20,318 nt of DNA, from contig CAZEJR010000029.1 in NCBI GenBank assembly GCA_964512675.1, positions 1 through 20,318 on the forward strand. Reading direction: 5' to 3'. This stretch comes from A07HB70 sp964512675 (lineage in GTDB: Archaea > Halobacteriota > Halobacteria > Halobacteriales > Haloferacaceae). A program made the translations under genes and the position numbers. Of this stretch, positions 1 to 7,191 are shown in pieces; positions within the stretch are counted from its first letter, which is position 1, and each line of letters begins with the position of its first letter. The notes beneath the pieces were generated by a model that saw only the letters and a program-made list of their open reading frames with translations, ran no database searches and had not been told where the DNA came from.

Positions 1-1
1 C

Positions 2-2248
2 ATGGCGAGCGCACCGACGTACGACCGCGTGCCAGCTCCCGAGCCGCCGGACAGCCCCGACGCGTGGTACGCACCGGACGTGCGCTCGCAGGCGACGGTC
101 GCGGGCGGCGTCGTCGCCACGGTGTGCGAGACGGCAGCCGACTTCCGCTACGAGGTGCGCGAACCCGTCCTCGGCGCGCGCGAGGAGCGGGCGCTGGAGC
201 GCGTTCGCGACCACTTCGACCGGGAGTCGCGTCGACGGCCGCTGACACGCGAGGGAACCCGCGAGCGCGCCGCCGCCGGATTCACGCCGAAGTACGAGCG
301 GGCGCTCGACCGGCTGCTGGCCGTCTCGCCGAGCGCCCGCCGGCGGGTCGGGTACCACGCGCTCGCGGAGCTGCGGCTGCTCGGCGCGGCGACGCCGCTG
401 GCGCTCGACGAGCGGGTCGAGGTAGTCGACCTCGGACGCGACGAGGCGGACGGCGTCGTCGTCCACACCGCCGACTACGCACCCTGCCGGACGGCGCTCT
501 CCGCGCAGACACCACACGTCGACCGGGTCGCCGGCGAGCGGCTGGCGACCTACGAGGTCGGGTTCGACGCGTTCGACGTCCCGGTCGTCGTCTACCGCGA
601 CCACCTGCTCGGCGGCGACCACTTCGAGGCGAAGTACGCCGTCTTGGAGCCGGACCTCCTGCCCGGCGACGACGCGCTCGTCGCGGAGTGCAAGGAGCGA
701 ATCTGGGAGGCGAACGTCTCCGAGGTGGTCGACGACCGCGCGGCGTTCGTCCGCGAGCGCGCTCGTCGTTTTCTCTCCCGGCGGCTCACGGCCCGCAACA
801 CCCGTGCGTGGGTCGACGCGACGAGCTACCGCGTCCGGTCTGCGCTCGCGGAGTACGGTCTGACCGTGCCGCCCGTCGACTCGCGGTTCGCCGAGGACCG
901 CCTCGACGACCTGGTCTACTACGTCCTGCGCGACTACGTCGGCTACGGTATCCTCACCGTGCCAGTCCGTGACCCACACTTGGAGGACGTCGAGGCAAAC
1001 CGCGTCGGCGAGCGCGTGAAGGTGATCCCTCGCGCCGACGAGGTGCCGGTCGGACGGGTGCCGACGAACCTCGCGTTCGAGTCCGAGACGGAGTTCGTCA
1101 ACGTCGTCTCCCAGCTCGCGGCGAGCGACGGCACCGAGTTGAACGCCTCGACGCCGACGGCGAAGGTGAACCTCGACCCGCCGGACGTCGACGAGACGAT
1201 CCGGTGTGCGGTCGCGCTTCCGGTCGTCAGCGAAGGGGGGCCGCACGTCTCCGTCCGGAAGCAGGCCGCAGACGTCATGACGCCACCAGACCTCGTCGGG
1301 CGTGGCGCCGTCTCGGTCGACCTCGTGACGCTGCTCTGGCTCTGCTACGAGCACCGCGCGGTGGTGCTGTTCTCCGGGCCGACCGGCGTGGGGAAGACGA
1401 CGCTGATGAACGCCCACATGCCGTTCGTCCCGTACGACGACCGACCCGTCTCGATCGACGAGGGCTCTCGCGAGGTTCGTCTACCCCACGAGACGGGCGT
1501 GTCGCTGACGACCCGAGCGCACGAGAACGACTACAAGCGCGTCTCGATGGCGCAGCTGATGACCGAGACGAACTACCTCAACCCCGACGTCGAGGTCATC
1601 GCCGAGGTCAACACCCCGGCATCGTTCGAGACGTTCGCCGAGACGATCAACACCGGCCACGGCGTCATCGGCACCACCCACTCGGAGGACGTCGAGACGC
1701 TGATCAACCGTGTCATCGAGCAGGGACTGCCGGCGTACCTCTTAGAGGAGATCGACCTGGTGGTGTTCCCGCACCACGTCGACGGCGAGCGCTACGTCGC
1801 CGAGGCCGTCGAGTTCGTCGGGGGCAACCGCAGCCTCGGGCCGGCGAGCGCCGTCGAGCGCCCCGGTCTCGCGGGGGGCGTCGTCGAGAAGGCCGGGCGC
1901 GAGATCGACTGGAACACCGTCCTCGAGCGCGACGTCGACGGCGAGTTTCACCTCGACTACGCCCACCCGACGCTCGGCGGCGCGACGCGGGACGTCGGGT
2001 TCGCGCTGTTCGAGCGGATCGCCGACGCGACAGACCGCCCGGTCGAGGCGGTCGAGCGCGAGTTCCACCGCAAGCGGGGCTACGTCGAGTATATGGTACG
2101 CGAGAACGTGGCCGACTTCGACCGTCTCTTCGAGTTCGTCGCCGACCTCCGGACCGACGAGGCCGCGACGGTCGAGCGGGTGCGTCGGCGGTTAGACGAG
2201 GAGAGCGGCGGTGCCGACGAGGGCGAAGTGGCGGCCGACGACGACTGA
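2..2248 (+). CDS. Type II/IV secretion system ATPase (PilB/TadA/VirB11-like)
   Basis: Hexameric secretion-ATPase family protein that would power assembly of a type IV pilus or related surface filament from the cytoplasmic face of the membrane. About 450 N-terminal residues precede the motor domain, a layout seen in long haloarchaeal members. The Walker A motif GPTGVGKTT is at residues 459-467. The Walker B region VEVIAEV is near 531-537 with Glu535, and the His box GTTHSED is near 557-563. The RG that usually follows Walker B is NT here (EVNTPASFETFAE), which as far as I recall is common in haloarchaeal paralogues. The C-terminus is acidic (ends AADDD). ATG at 2 is the first base triplet available, so the true start may lie upstream of the window. 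No TadC/PilC-type membrane partner follows; the next genes are unrelated. The family is secure, the cellular machine is not. Confidence 0.9.
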   Translation: MASAPTYDRVPAPEPPDSPDAWYAPDVRSQATVAGGVVATVCETAADFRYEVREPVLGAREERALERVRDHFDRESRRRPLTREGTRERAAAGFTPKYERALDRLLAVSPSARRRVGYHALAELRLLGAATPLALDERVEVVDLGRDEADGVVVHTADYAPCRTALSAQTPHVDRVAGERLATYEVGFDAFDVPVVVYRDHLLGGDHFEAKYAVLEPDLLPGDDALVAECKERIWEANVSEVVDDRAAFVRERARRFLSRRLTARNTRAWVDATSYRVRSALAEYGLTVPPVDSRFAEDRLDDLVYYVLRDYVGYGILTVPVRDPHLEDVEANRVGERVKVIPRADEVPVGRVPTNLAFESETEFVNVVSQLAASDGTELNASTPTAKVNLDPPDVDETIRCAVALPVVSEGGPHVSVRKQAADVMTPPDLVGRGAVSVDLVTLLWLCYEHRAVVLFSGPTGVGKTTLMNAHMPFVPYDDRPVSIDEGSREVRLPHETGVSLTTRAHENDYKRVSMAQLMTETNYLNPDVEVIAEVNTPASFETFAETINTGHGVIGTTHSEDVETLINRVIEQGLPAYLLEEIDLVVFPHHVDGERYVAEAVEFVGGNRSLGPASAVERPGLAGGVVEKAGREIDWNTVLERDVDGEFHLDYAHPTLGGATRDVGFALFERIADATDRPVEAVEREFHRKRGYVEYMVRENVADFDRLFEFVADLRTDEAATVERVRRRLDEESGGADEGEVAADDD

Positions 2249-2371
2249 CGCGGGAGCGTCACGGTCGACGCTGTCGGGCCGTCGTCACAGAGCAGCCCCG
2301 GGCCCGGAGGTGGTGCCGCGAGGAGACAGAGAGACGGCTCCGGCGCCCGGTGTTATCCCTCGTCGAGACCG

Positions 2372-2705
2372 ATGCCGGACGTGAAGACGATCGTGACCGA
2401 GCGGAACGGACACGTGCTCGCACGGGTCGAGGGTGACGACCGGGTGTTCGAGGTGAGCTTCGACACGCTCGACCCGACCGACGTGACACGCCGGTTCCTG
2501 CGCGACGGCGAGCGCGTGGGGAGCATCTACAACGACGACGGGACCGACCGGACGATGGCGCGGCTGACGACGGAGCGGGAGAACGGACTTCGTCGGGGTC
2601 GAGGTGCCGAAGTCGTTCGTCGCGGAGACGCTCGACGCCGCCGTCGAGGCCGGTCGAGTCACCGACGAGTTCGCCGCCGAAGGGTACCGCATCAGAGTGC
2701 TGTGA
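2372..2705 (+). pseudogene. Small haloarchaeal-type protein split by a +1 frameshift
   Basis: From ATG 2372 the frame reads MPDVKTIVTERNGHVLARVE and continues as plausible acidic coding sequence to about residue 71 (LTTEREN). It then turns into arginine-rich shadow sequence. Dropping one base near 2585 moves to the frame reading DFVGVEVPKSFVAETLDAAV, which ends EGYRIRVL at TGA 2703-2705. Joined, the two parts give about 110 residues of consistent haloarchaeal composition. The second frame has a stop at 2565, so the switch lies between 2567 and about 2586. I do not recognise the family. It could be a true pseudogene, an assembly error or, less likely, programmed frameshifting; the site is not a homopolymer run. 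Nothing else explains the coding signal on either side. Confidence 0.6.
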
Positions 2706-2807
2706 CCACGTTCGGCCCCGACCGAGCCGCGATCGACCGTCGTCGGGAGCGCCACCGGCGAGGGGTCGGCGACACAGACGGGGACCCGGCCCGGCGAGTG
2801 CGCGACC

Positions 2808-2828
2808 GTGGGGCCGGTCAGTCCCCAC
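2808..2828. repeat. Short inverted repeat over the stop of the CBS gene
   Basis: GTGGGG at 2808-2813 and CCCCAC at 2823-2828 can pair as a 6-bp stem. The CBS gene stop codon (2818-2820) sits in the loop. It could be a weak transcription-end structure or chance in GC-rich DNA; no T-tract follows. Confidence 0.25.
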
Positions 2829-3207
2829 GCGCGAGGTGTGCCGTCAGGTCGGTGCTCGACAGGATGCCGATCGCCCGCCCGTCGGCGTCGACGACCGGCA
2901 GGTGGCTGATATCGTGGTCGTACATCAGCGTCGCGGCCCGCCGGACCGTCTCGTCGTAGCGGACGGTGACCACCCCGCCGGTCATCCGCTCTCCCACCGT
3001 CACCTCGCGGGGGTCGACCCCGTCGTCGACCATCTCGAGGTAGTCGGTCGAGGTGAGGATACCGACCGGACAGTCCTCGTCGTCGGTGACGACGACGGAC
3101 TTGACCGCGAGTTCGACGAGCGCCTCCACGAGGTCGCCGGCGGACTCCTCCGGGTCGACTGTCAGCACGCCTTCGGTCATCGGCGTCGCGACGGTCACGT
3201 CGTCCAT
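2818..3207 (-). CDS. CBS domain-containing protein (two CBS repeats)
   Basis: A stand-alone pair of CBS repeats, the Bateman module that binds adenosyl ligands and usually senses nucleotide or energy state. Repeat 1 runs from PMTEGVLTVDPEESAGDL to VGILTSTDYLEMV. Repeat 2 runs from RMTGGVVTVRYDETVRRAA to AIGILSSTDLTAHLARGD. The ligand-binding strand-helix motif GI(L)xSTD occurs in both. I chose ATG 3207 (MDDVTVATPM, 129 residues) because many haloarchaeal CBS proteins begin this way. The longer starts at 3261/3258 would lie upstream of the transcription start predicted from the TATA element at 3273-3281; ATG 3234 is also possible. It is divergent from the DUF5789-like gene. No fused effector domain is present, so its target is unknown. 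Confidence 0.88.
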   Translation of the reverse strand: MDDVTVATPMTEGVLTVDPEESAGDLVEALVELAVKSVVVTDDEDCPVGILTSTDYLEMVDDGVDPREVTVGERMTGGVVTVRYDETVRRAATLMYDHDISHLPVVDADGRAIGILSSTDLTAHLARGD

Positions 3208-3272
3208 ACGGCCACCCTCGACCGACTGGATCATAGTCGCTTGGGTGCGCGAAACCATCATAGTCGATCACG

Positions 3273-3281
3273 TTATTTATA
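3273..3281 (+). promoter_or_regulatory. TATA element between the divergent CBS and DUF5789-like genes
   Basis: TTATTTATA is the most AT-rich run in this neighbourhood. Its centre is 36 nt before ATG 3313, which predicts a transcript with a leader of roughly 10 nt. Its complement (TATAAATAA) is also TATA-like and is placed to serve the CBS gene from ATG 3234 or 3207, so it may work in both directions. Confidence 0.65.
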
Positions 3282-3312
3282 CACCGGGGGCGCAGAGACC
3301 GGAACGACTACG

Positions 3313-3612
3313 ATGGACATTCGTGATATTCCGTCGCGGATCGAGCGGTCGCACGGGTACCCGATCACACACGAGCAGCTCTGCGCCGAACTGTCGGCTG
3401 CCGACATCGCCGTCCCGGACGGACCGGACCAGCCGGCGACGACGCTACTCGAGGCGTGTGAGGAGTGCGGCTTCGCGCCGCAGTACGAGACGGCAGAGGA
3501 CCTCCGGGCGGCGCTGCTCTGTGTCGCCGACGCGACTCACGTCGGGCGGGTTGGCTACGACGACCGGGGGCACAACCCCGCCTGGGACGGAGCGGACCAG
3601 GTCTCGTTCTGA
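3313..3612 (+). CDS. DUF5789-like small haloarchaeal protein
   Basis: 99-residue acidic cytoplasmic protein with no membrane segment or signal peptide. Its layout matches what I remember of the haloarchaeal DUF5789 family: an N-terminal YPITHEQLCAEL helix, a middle strand AADIAVPDGPDQPATTLLEA, then a helical segment (AEDLRAALLCVADATHVGRV), and a C-terminal VGRVGYDDRG...DQVSF tail, close to the VGRKGYSDRG ending of family members. One CEEC pair (about residues 48-51) is present and is not obviously a zinc site by itself. ATG 3313 is the first start after the TATA element. The function of the family is unknown. Family assignment is from memory of the C-terminal signature. Confidence 0.8.
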   Translation: MDIRDIPSRIERSHGYPITHEQLCAELSAADIAVPDGPDQPATTLLEACEECGFAPQYETAEDLRAALLCVADATHVGRVGYDDRGHNPAWDGADQVSF

Positions 3613-3763
3613 GCCTCGCGCACCGGCAGGGCGACGACCACCTCCCACGTCCGTACGTGCGCGGACGACGGCGTTCAGTTCGACCGACGTGATTCGACGG
3701 CGCGTCCGTCGTGACACGGGGCGGGGCCGTGGCCGACGGATGTCCGAACTGACATTAACGACC

Positions 3764-3773
3764 ATTAAGTTTA
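3764..3773 (+). promoter_or_regulatory. Promoter-like AT box in a gene-poor stretch
   Basis: ATTAAGTTTA stands out in very GC-rich surroundings and resembles haloarchaeal TATA boxes. A transcript would start near 3795, close to GTG 3791 and ATG 3804. This suggests that something in 3790-4090, a small gene or an RNA, is transcribed. Confidence 0.4.
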
Positions 3774-3952
3774 TGACGGCGACGGCTGCAGTGACGGTTG
3801 CAGATGCCCCGGCACGTACGTCCGCTCGCGCGCGCCGACGCCCGGACCACCCGCGACCCACCGACACCACCCACCCCACCCAGATGACCGACGACACCAC
3901 GACAGAGACGGACCACACGACGACCGACGACCGGCCGGAGGGCGGGCGATGA
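3773..3952 (+). CDS. Possible small ORF, Thr/Asp-rich C-terminus
   Basis: 59 codons from ATG 3773, or 53 from GTG 3791, which is better placed for the AT box at 3764-3773. The second half is acidic and threonine-rich (MTDDTTTETDHTTTDD), typical of haloarchaeal surface or tail sequences. The first half is basic and proline-rich. The stop overlaps the next ATG as ATGA at 3949-3952. Another ORF (3804-3887, 27 codons, frame +3) overlaps it and ends in ATGA at 3884-3887. I recognise no family. It may be non-coding; the stretch 3613-4128 holds nothing else except the neighbouring 3949-4089 ORF. Confidence 0.3.
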   Translation: MTATAAVTVADAPARTSARARRRPDHPRPTDTTHPTQMTDDTTTETDHTTTDDRPEGGR

Positions 3953-4089
3953 GTCGCCGCTCGCCGGCGCGTCGAACGACCCGAGAGCGACCCCGGACGA
4001 CCAGCCCGCACCCCCCCACGCGCGACTTCCGGACGGTCGCGCCCCTCGCCGCCGACATCCGCGGTCGGCTCGCTCCGGCCGACGACTGA
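3949..4089 (+). CDS. Possible 46-residue ORF coupled by ATGA overlap
   Basis: Begins at ATG 3949 inside the stop of the preceding small ORF (ATGA) and ends at TGA 4087-4089, 39 nt before the next gene. The N-terminal half is basic (MSRRSPARRTTRERPRTT). The C-terminal part (DFRTVAPLAADIRGRLAPAD) has a more natural protein composition. Third-position GC is high, but in DNA this GC-rich that is weak evidence. No family is recognised; it is included because the overlap arrangement is typical of coupled translation. Confidence 0.28.
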   Translation: MSRRSPARRTTRERPRTTSPHPPTRDFRTVAPLAADIRGRLAPADD

Positions 4090-4128
4090 CGGACCCGGCT
4101 GCACCCTCTTCCTCTCGTACGGAGCGCC

Positions 4129-4533
4129 GTGACTGACCCGTCCGTCGGAGACCACCTCCGCGCGACCGGAGCACGGGACCGCGGCACGTATCGCGTGGTC
4201 GGCGTCGACGACCGGGGAGTGACGCTGCTCCGGGTCGGCGACGGCGAGGGCCGTCGGGTCCACGCCGGCGAGACGGTTCGGGTGGAGCGGGGCGCGCTCG
4301 GAGCCTTCGAGCCGGCTGAGGCGCCAGAGACCGGTGAGTGGGGCGTCGGGACGGCTGCGTACTGGTCGGTGCGGGCGTCCGGTCGGGAGCTGGCCGCCCG
4401 ACCGCTCGCGGCGGGCGCTGGAGTCGCCCTCGTCACTGCCGGGACGGCGGCCCGCGGGCCGCTCGGGGGCGGCCTGCTCCTCTTCGGGTCGCTCGTCCTC
4501 GCGTACGTCGGGAGCGGTCGGCTACGGTCGTAG
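4129..4533 (+). CDS. Small membrane-anchored haloarchaeal protein
   Basis: 134 residues from GTG 4129. An N-terminal soluble domain of about 65 residues looks like a small beta barrel (VGDHLRATGARDRGTYRVVG and following strands GVTLLRVGDGEGRRVHAGET, VRVERGAL). Two C-terminal hydrophobic segments follow, near residues 88-106 and 110-130 (PLAAGAGVALVTAGTAARG and PLGGGLLLFGSLVLAYVGSG). This predicts a protein held in the membrane by a helical hairpin with the soluble domain in the cytoplasm. I do not recognise a named family. It is convergent with the minus-strand gene ending at 4553, with 19 nt between the stops. Confidence 0.75.
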   Translation: MTDPSVGDHLRATGARDRGTYRVVGVDDRGVTLLRVGDGEGRRVHAGETVRVERGALGAFEPAEAPETGEWGVGTAAYWSVRASGRELAARPLAAGAGVALVTAGTAARGPLGGGLLLFGSLVLAYVGSGRLRS

Positions 4534-4552
4534 CCGCCCGCGGGCGTCGTCC

Positions 4553-4894
4553 TCACACTCCCGTGACCGGCTCCGCCCTCGCGGCAGCCGTGTCAGAGCG
4601 GTCCGTCTCGTCCGCCGGCCCCGCACCCGACGCGTCGACAGGTGCCGGGGCGTCGTACACGTACCGGTGGCCGTGTTGGACGACGAACCGACCGTCTGCC
4701 GGCGGCTCGAGCACCGTCGCGCCGACGTCGATGGCGATGTCGACGAGATCGCCGAGTGTCGCTGCCCGGACGCGGGTGAGCGTGTCCGTGTCCGGGGGGA
4801 GCGTCGCGGTGTGGACCCACTCCTCGTGGCGGTCGCGGTCCTCGCGGTACGACAGCCACGGTCGCCGCGCGAGCGGCGTCGTCGGAGCCGACAC
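4553..4894 (-). CDS. Conserved-looking small haloarchaeal protein, function unknown
   Basis: 113 residues from GTG 4894. The core, WLSYREDRDRHEEWVHTATL followed by TRVRAATLGDLVDIAIDVGA and GRFVVQHGHRYVYDAPA, reads as an alpha/beta domain of about 80 residues. A disordered acidic tail follows. There is no signal peptide, membrane segment or cysteine. The protein composition is far more natural than the overlapping frames, which are arginine-rich. It is divergent from the DoxX-like gene. No TATA-like box is evident upstream at the usual distance, so the promoter and exact start are uncertain. Confidence 0.7.
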   Translation of the reverse strand: MSAPTTPLARRPWLSYREDRDRHEEWVHTATLPPDTDTLTRVRAATLGDLVDIAIDVGATVLEPPADGRFVVQHGHRYVYDAPAPVDASGAGPADETDRSDTAAARAEPVTGV

Positions 4895-4989
4895 GGGAGA
4901 TCACGGCGAACGCTCTGCTCCGGAGGGTCTGACGATTCGGGCGGCCGGTCGTCGACACCACCTCCCGTGGGGAGACGACTCACGAACGA

Positions 4990-4997
4990 GTTAATAT
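4990..4997 (+). promoter_or_regulatory. TATA box for the DoxX-like gene
   Basis: GTTAATAT is centred 26 nt before GTG 5020. It overlaps the alternative ATG at 4996, so that ATG would not be in the transcript. The box thus decides the start codon. Confidence 0.65.
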
Positions 4998-5019
4998 GCC
5001 ACCGCACGACCGTCGAGAC

Positions 5020-6102
5020 GTGAGCCGACCGACACGTGTCCTCCTCGCGGCGCTCGGCTGTGTCGCGCTGGCCCGGCCCGCCGCGGCGCACGTCGACTAC
5101 GTCTCCGAAGGGTCTGACCCGACCACCGCCCGCGAGCTGGTCGCCGCGCTGCTCGCCGACCCGGCGAGTCTCCTCCTCCTCGCCGGCGGCGCCGTCGGAG
5201 GGGCGGTCCTCGTCGTCGTCGTCCTCCGCTACGGCAGCCAGGTGCCCGACGTCGTCGTCGCGCGCAAGACGCTCGCCTCGTACCGCCCGTACCTGCCGTG
5301 GATGCTCCGGCTGTCCGTCGGCCTGCCCCTCGTCGGCGCCGGCTTCGCGGGCTACTACTTCACCCCGAGCGTCGCCGTCGGGGCCCGTCTGCTCCAGGTC
5401 GGCATCGGCTTTCTCCTCCTGTTCGGGCTGGCGACGCGGGTCGTCGCGCTCGCCGGCCTCGTCGCGTGGCTCGTCGGGCTCGCGTCACACGGCACTCCCA
5501 TGCTCCTCAGCTCGGAGTACGTCGCCGGGTTCCTGGGTATCGTCCTCGTCGGCCCCGGCCAGCCGAGCGCCGACGCTGCCTACCGACGTCTCGTCGTCAC
5601 CGACGGGACGTTCGCCAGCCGGCTCCGCGGCCTCCCGAGCGCGAGCCACCTGCTCGACCGGGCGGGGCTGCACCGCGACCTCGCGCCGCCCGTGATCCGG
5701 GTCGGTCTCGGCCTGAACTTCGCCTACCTCGGCGTGACACAGAAGCTTCTCGCCCCCGGCCCGGCGATCGACGTCGTCGCGAAGTACGACCTGACACGGG
5801 TGGTCCCGGTCGCGCCCGAGCTCTGGGTCGCGGGCGCGGGGCTCACCGAGTTCGCCGTCGGCGTCCTCCTCGTCGTCGGCGCGTTCACGCGTGGCACCGC
5901 GACCGTGGGCTTTCTCCTCCTGACGACGACGCTCTTCGGCCTGCCGGACGACCCGGTACTCGCACACGTCACGCTCTTCGGCCTGACCAGCGCGCTGATG
6001 GTGACCGGGAGCGGCCCGTGTGGTCTCGACCGGTCGCTGCTGCCGGCGCTCCGGGCGCGGCTGGTCCCCGGGACGGCGGGCGACCCCCGAACCGCAGACT
6101 GA
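5020..6102 (+). CDS. DoxX-like multi-spanning membrane protein with signal peptide
   Basis: 360 residues from GTG 5020. An N-terminal signal-like segment (RPTRVLLAALGCVALA, then RPAAAHVDY with a plausible cleavage after AAA) is followed by a hydrophobic helix near 50-70. Two DoxX-like helical bundles come next, roughly residues 85-165 and 215-330, each starting with a conserved amphipathic entry (PWMLRLSVGLPLVGAGFAGY and PVIRVGLGLNFAYLGVTQKL). DoxX-family proteins are small four-helix membrane proteins linked in some organisms to quinone or thiosulfate redox; the role here is unknown. A longer start at ATG 4996 exists, but the TATA box overlaps it, and the shorter start gives a better signal peptide. 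It is preceded by a divergent promoter region and followed by 260 bp without a gene. Confidence 0.82.
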   Translation: MSRPTRVLLAALGCVALARPAAAHVDYVSEGSDPTTARELVAALLADPASLLLLAGGAVGGAVLVVVVLRYGSQVPDVVVARKTLASYRPYLPWMLRLSVGLPLVGAGFAGYYFTPSVAVGARLLQVGIGFLLLFGLATRVVALAGLVAWLVGLASHGTPMLLSSEYVAGFLGIVLVGPGQPSADAAYRRLVVTDGTFASRLRGLPSASHLLDRAGLHRDLAPPVIRVGLGLNFAYLGVTQKLLAPGPAIDVVAKYDLTRVVPVAPELWVAGAGLTEFAVGVLLVVGAFTRGTATVGFLLLTTTLFGLPDDPVLAHVTLFGLTSALMVTGSGPCGLDRSLLPALRARLVPGTAGDPRTAD

Positions 6103-6332
6103 CTCCGGGGCCGGAGTCGGCCACGCGTCCGGTGGTGGTCCGAACCGCTCGCGGGGCGGACGAGGGGCCGTGTCCGTAGCCGGTCGACCCCGTCGACTCC
6201 GCGCCCTCGGCCGGTCGAGGGTCGACCACAGCCGGCGTCGGCGGTCGACGTCCACGTGCGTGCCGTCGTCGACCGCCGCCACGTCGTCGACCATCCGCGC
6301 GGCGGGGCGTCTGGCCCCGCTCCCCGGGCCAC

Positions 6333-6340
6333 GCTTTTTA
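6333..6340 (+). promoter_or_regulatory. TATA-like box for the MOSC gene
   Basis: CTTTTTAC is centred 26 nt upstream of GTG 6363 in otherwise GC-rich DNA, predicting a leaderless transcript. It is the only AT-rich run in the 6103-6362 gap, where I see no gene. Confidence 0.6.
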
Positions 6341-6362
6341 CGGCGTCCCGTCATCGTCCGGC

Positions 6363-7166
6363 GTGGCACGGATCGAACGGCTCCGGATCTATCCGGTCAA
6401 GGGGTTCGACGGCGTGGCGCTCGACGAGGTGGGGGTGACCCGGGCGGGGACGCTCGCCGGCGACCGCGAGTTCGCGCTCTGTCCACCGGATGCGCCGCCG
6501 GTGACAGAGCGCGGTGACGCCGTCGAGTGGGCGATCAACGGGAAACAGAGCGAGCAGATCCACACGGTCGAGACGACGCTCGACCCGCCGGCGACGCTGA
6601 CCGTCGACGGCGAGTCCCACGACGTCGGAGACGCCGCGGGCCGCGCGGCGGCGAGCGAGGCGCTGACGGCGGCGCTGGACGTCGACGGGCCGCTCGAACT
6701 CCGGCACCGCGACCCACCGGGCTTCGTCGACCGGCCCGACGCCGGCCCGACGGTGGTCTCCTCGGCGACGCTCCGGGAGGTCGCGTCGTGGTTCGACGAC
6801 CACGACCTCTCGGCGGCAGCCGTACGCCGACGCCTCCGGGTCAACGTCGAGGTGAGCGGCGTCCCGGCGTTCTGGGAGGACCGGTTCGTCGGCGCGGACG
6901 CTCCGTCGTTCCGCGCCGGCGGCGTCGAGTTCGTCGGCGTCGAGTCCTGTGCCCGGTGTGTGGTCCCCTCGCGCGACCCAGACACCGGCGACCCCCTCCC
7001 CGAGTTCCGCGAGCGCTTCGTCGAGCGCCGCGGCGCGACCTTTCCGGACTTCGCCGACCGGGACGCGATCCCGCACGACTACACCCTCACCCTCGTCGCG
7101 AGCGTGGCATCGGGACACGGAGCGACGGTGCGAGTCGGCGACGAGGTGACGACCGTCCACAGTTAA
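6363..7166 (+). CDS. MOSC domain-containing protein (MOSC_N plus MOSC)
   Basis: 267 residues from a GTG start. The N-terminal beta-barrel domain opens with the family hallmark RIERLRIYPVKGFDGVALDE and AGDREFALC. The C-terminal MOSC domain carries the cysteine motif SCARCVVPSRDPDTG with Cys196 and Cys199. In this family a conserved Cys binds the molybdenum cofactor or carries sulfur, as in mARC and YcbX-type reductases of N-hydroxylated compounds. The length is normal for the two-domain form, and no ferredoxin domain is fused. An SDR gene follows after 25 nt, so the two may share a transcript. The specific substrate cannot be read from sequence. Confidence 0.9.
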   Translation: MARIERLRIYPVKGFDGVALDEVGVTRAGTLAGDREFALCPPDAPPVTERGDAVEWAINGKQSEQIHTVETTLDPPATLTVDGESHDVGDAAGRAAASEALTAALDVDGPLELRHRDPPGFVDRPDAGPTVVSSATLREVASWFDDHDLSAAAVRRRLRVNVEVSGVPAFWEDRFVGADAPSFRAGGVEFVGVESCARCVVPSRDPDTGDPLPEFRERFVERRGATFPDFADRDAIPHDYTLTLVASVASGHGATVRVGDEVTTVHS

Positions 7167-7191
7167 GCCGGCTGGAGGCCGTGGTCGTCCC

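Noticed and set aside
2285..2705. Minus-strand frames covering the frameshifted small gene
   Set aside because: Their composition is arginine-rich, while the two plus-strand halves read as ordinary acidic haloarchaeal protein.
2836..3312. Long plus-strand frame running through the CBS gene into the DUF5789-like gene
   Set aside because: The part before 3313 is the antisense shadow of the CBS gene; only the section from ATG 3313 has coding character.
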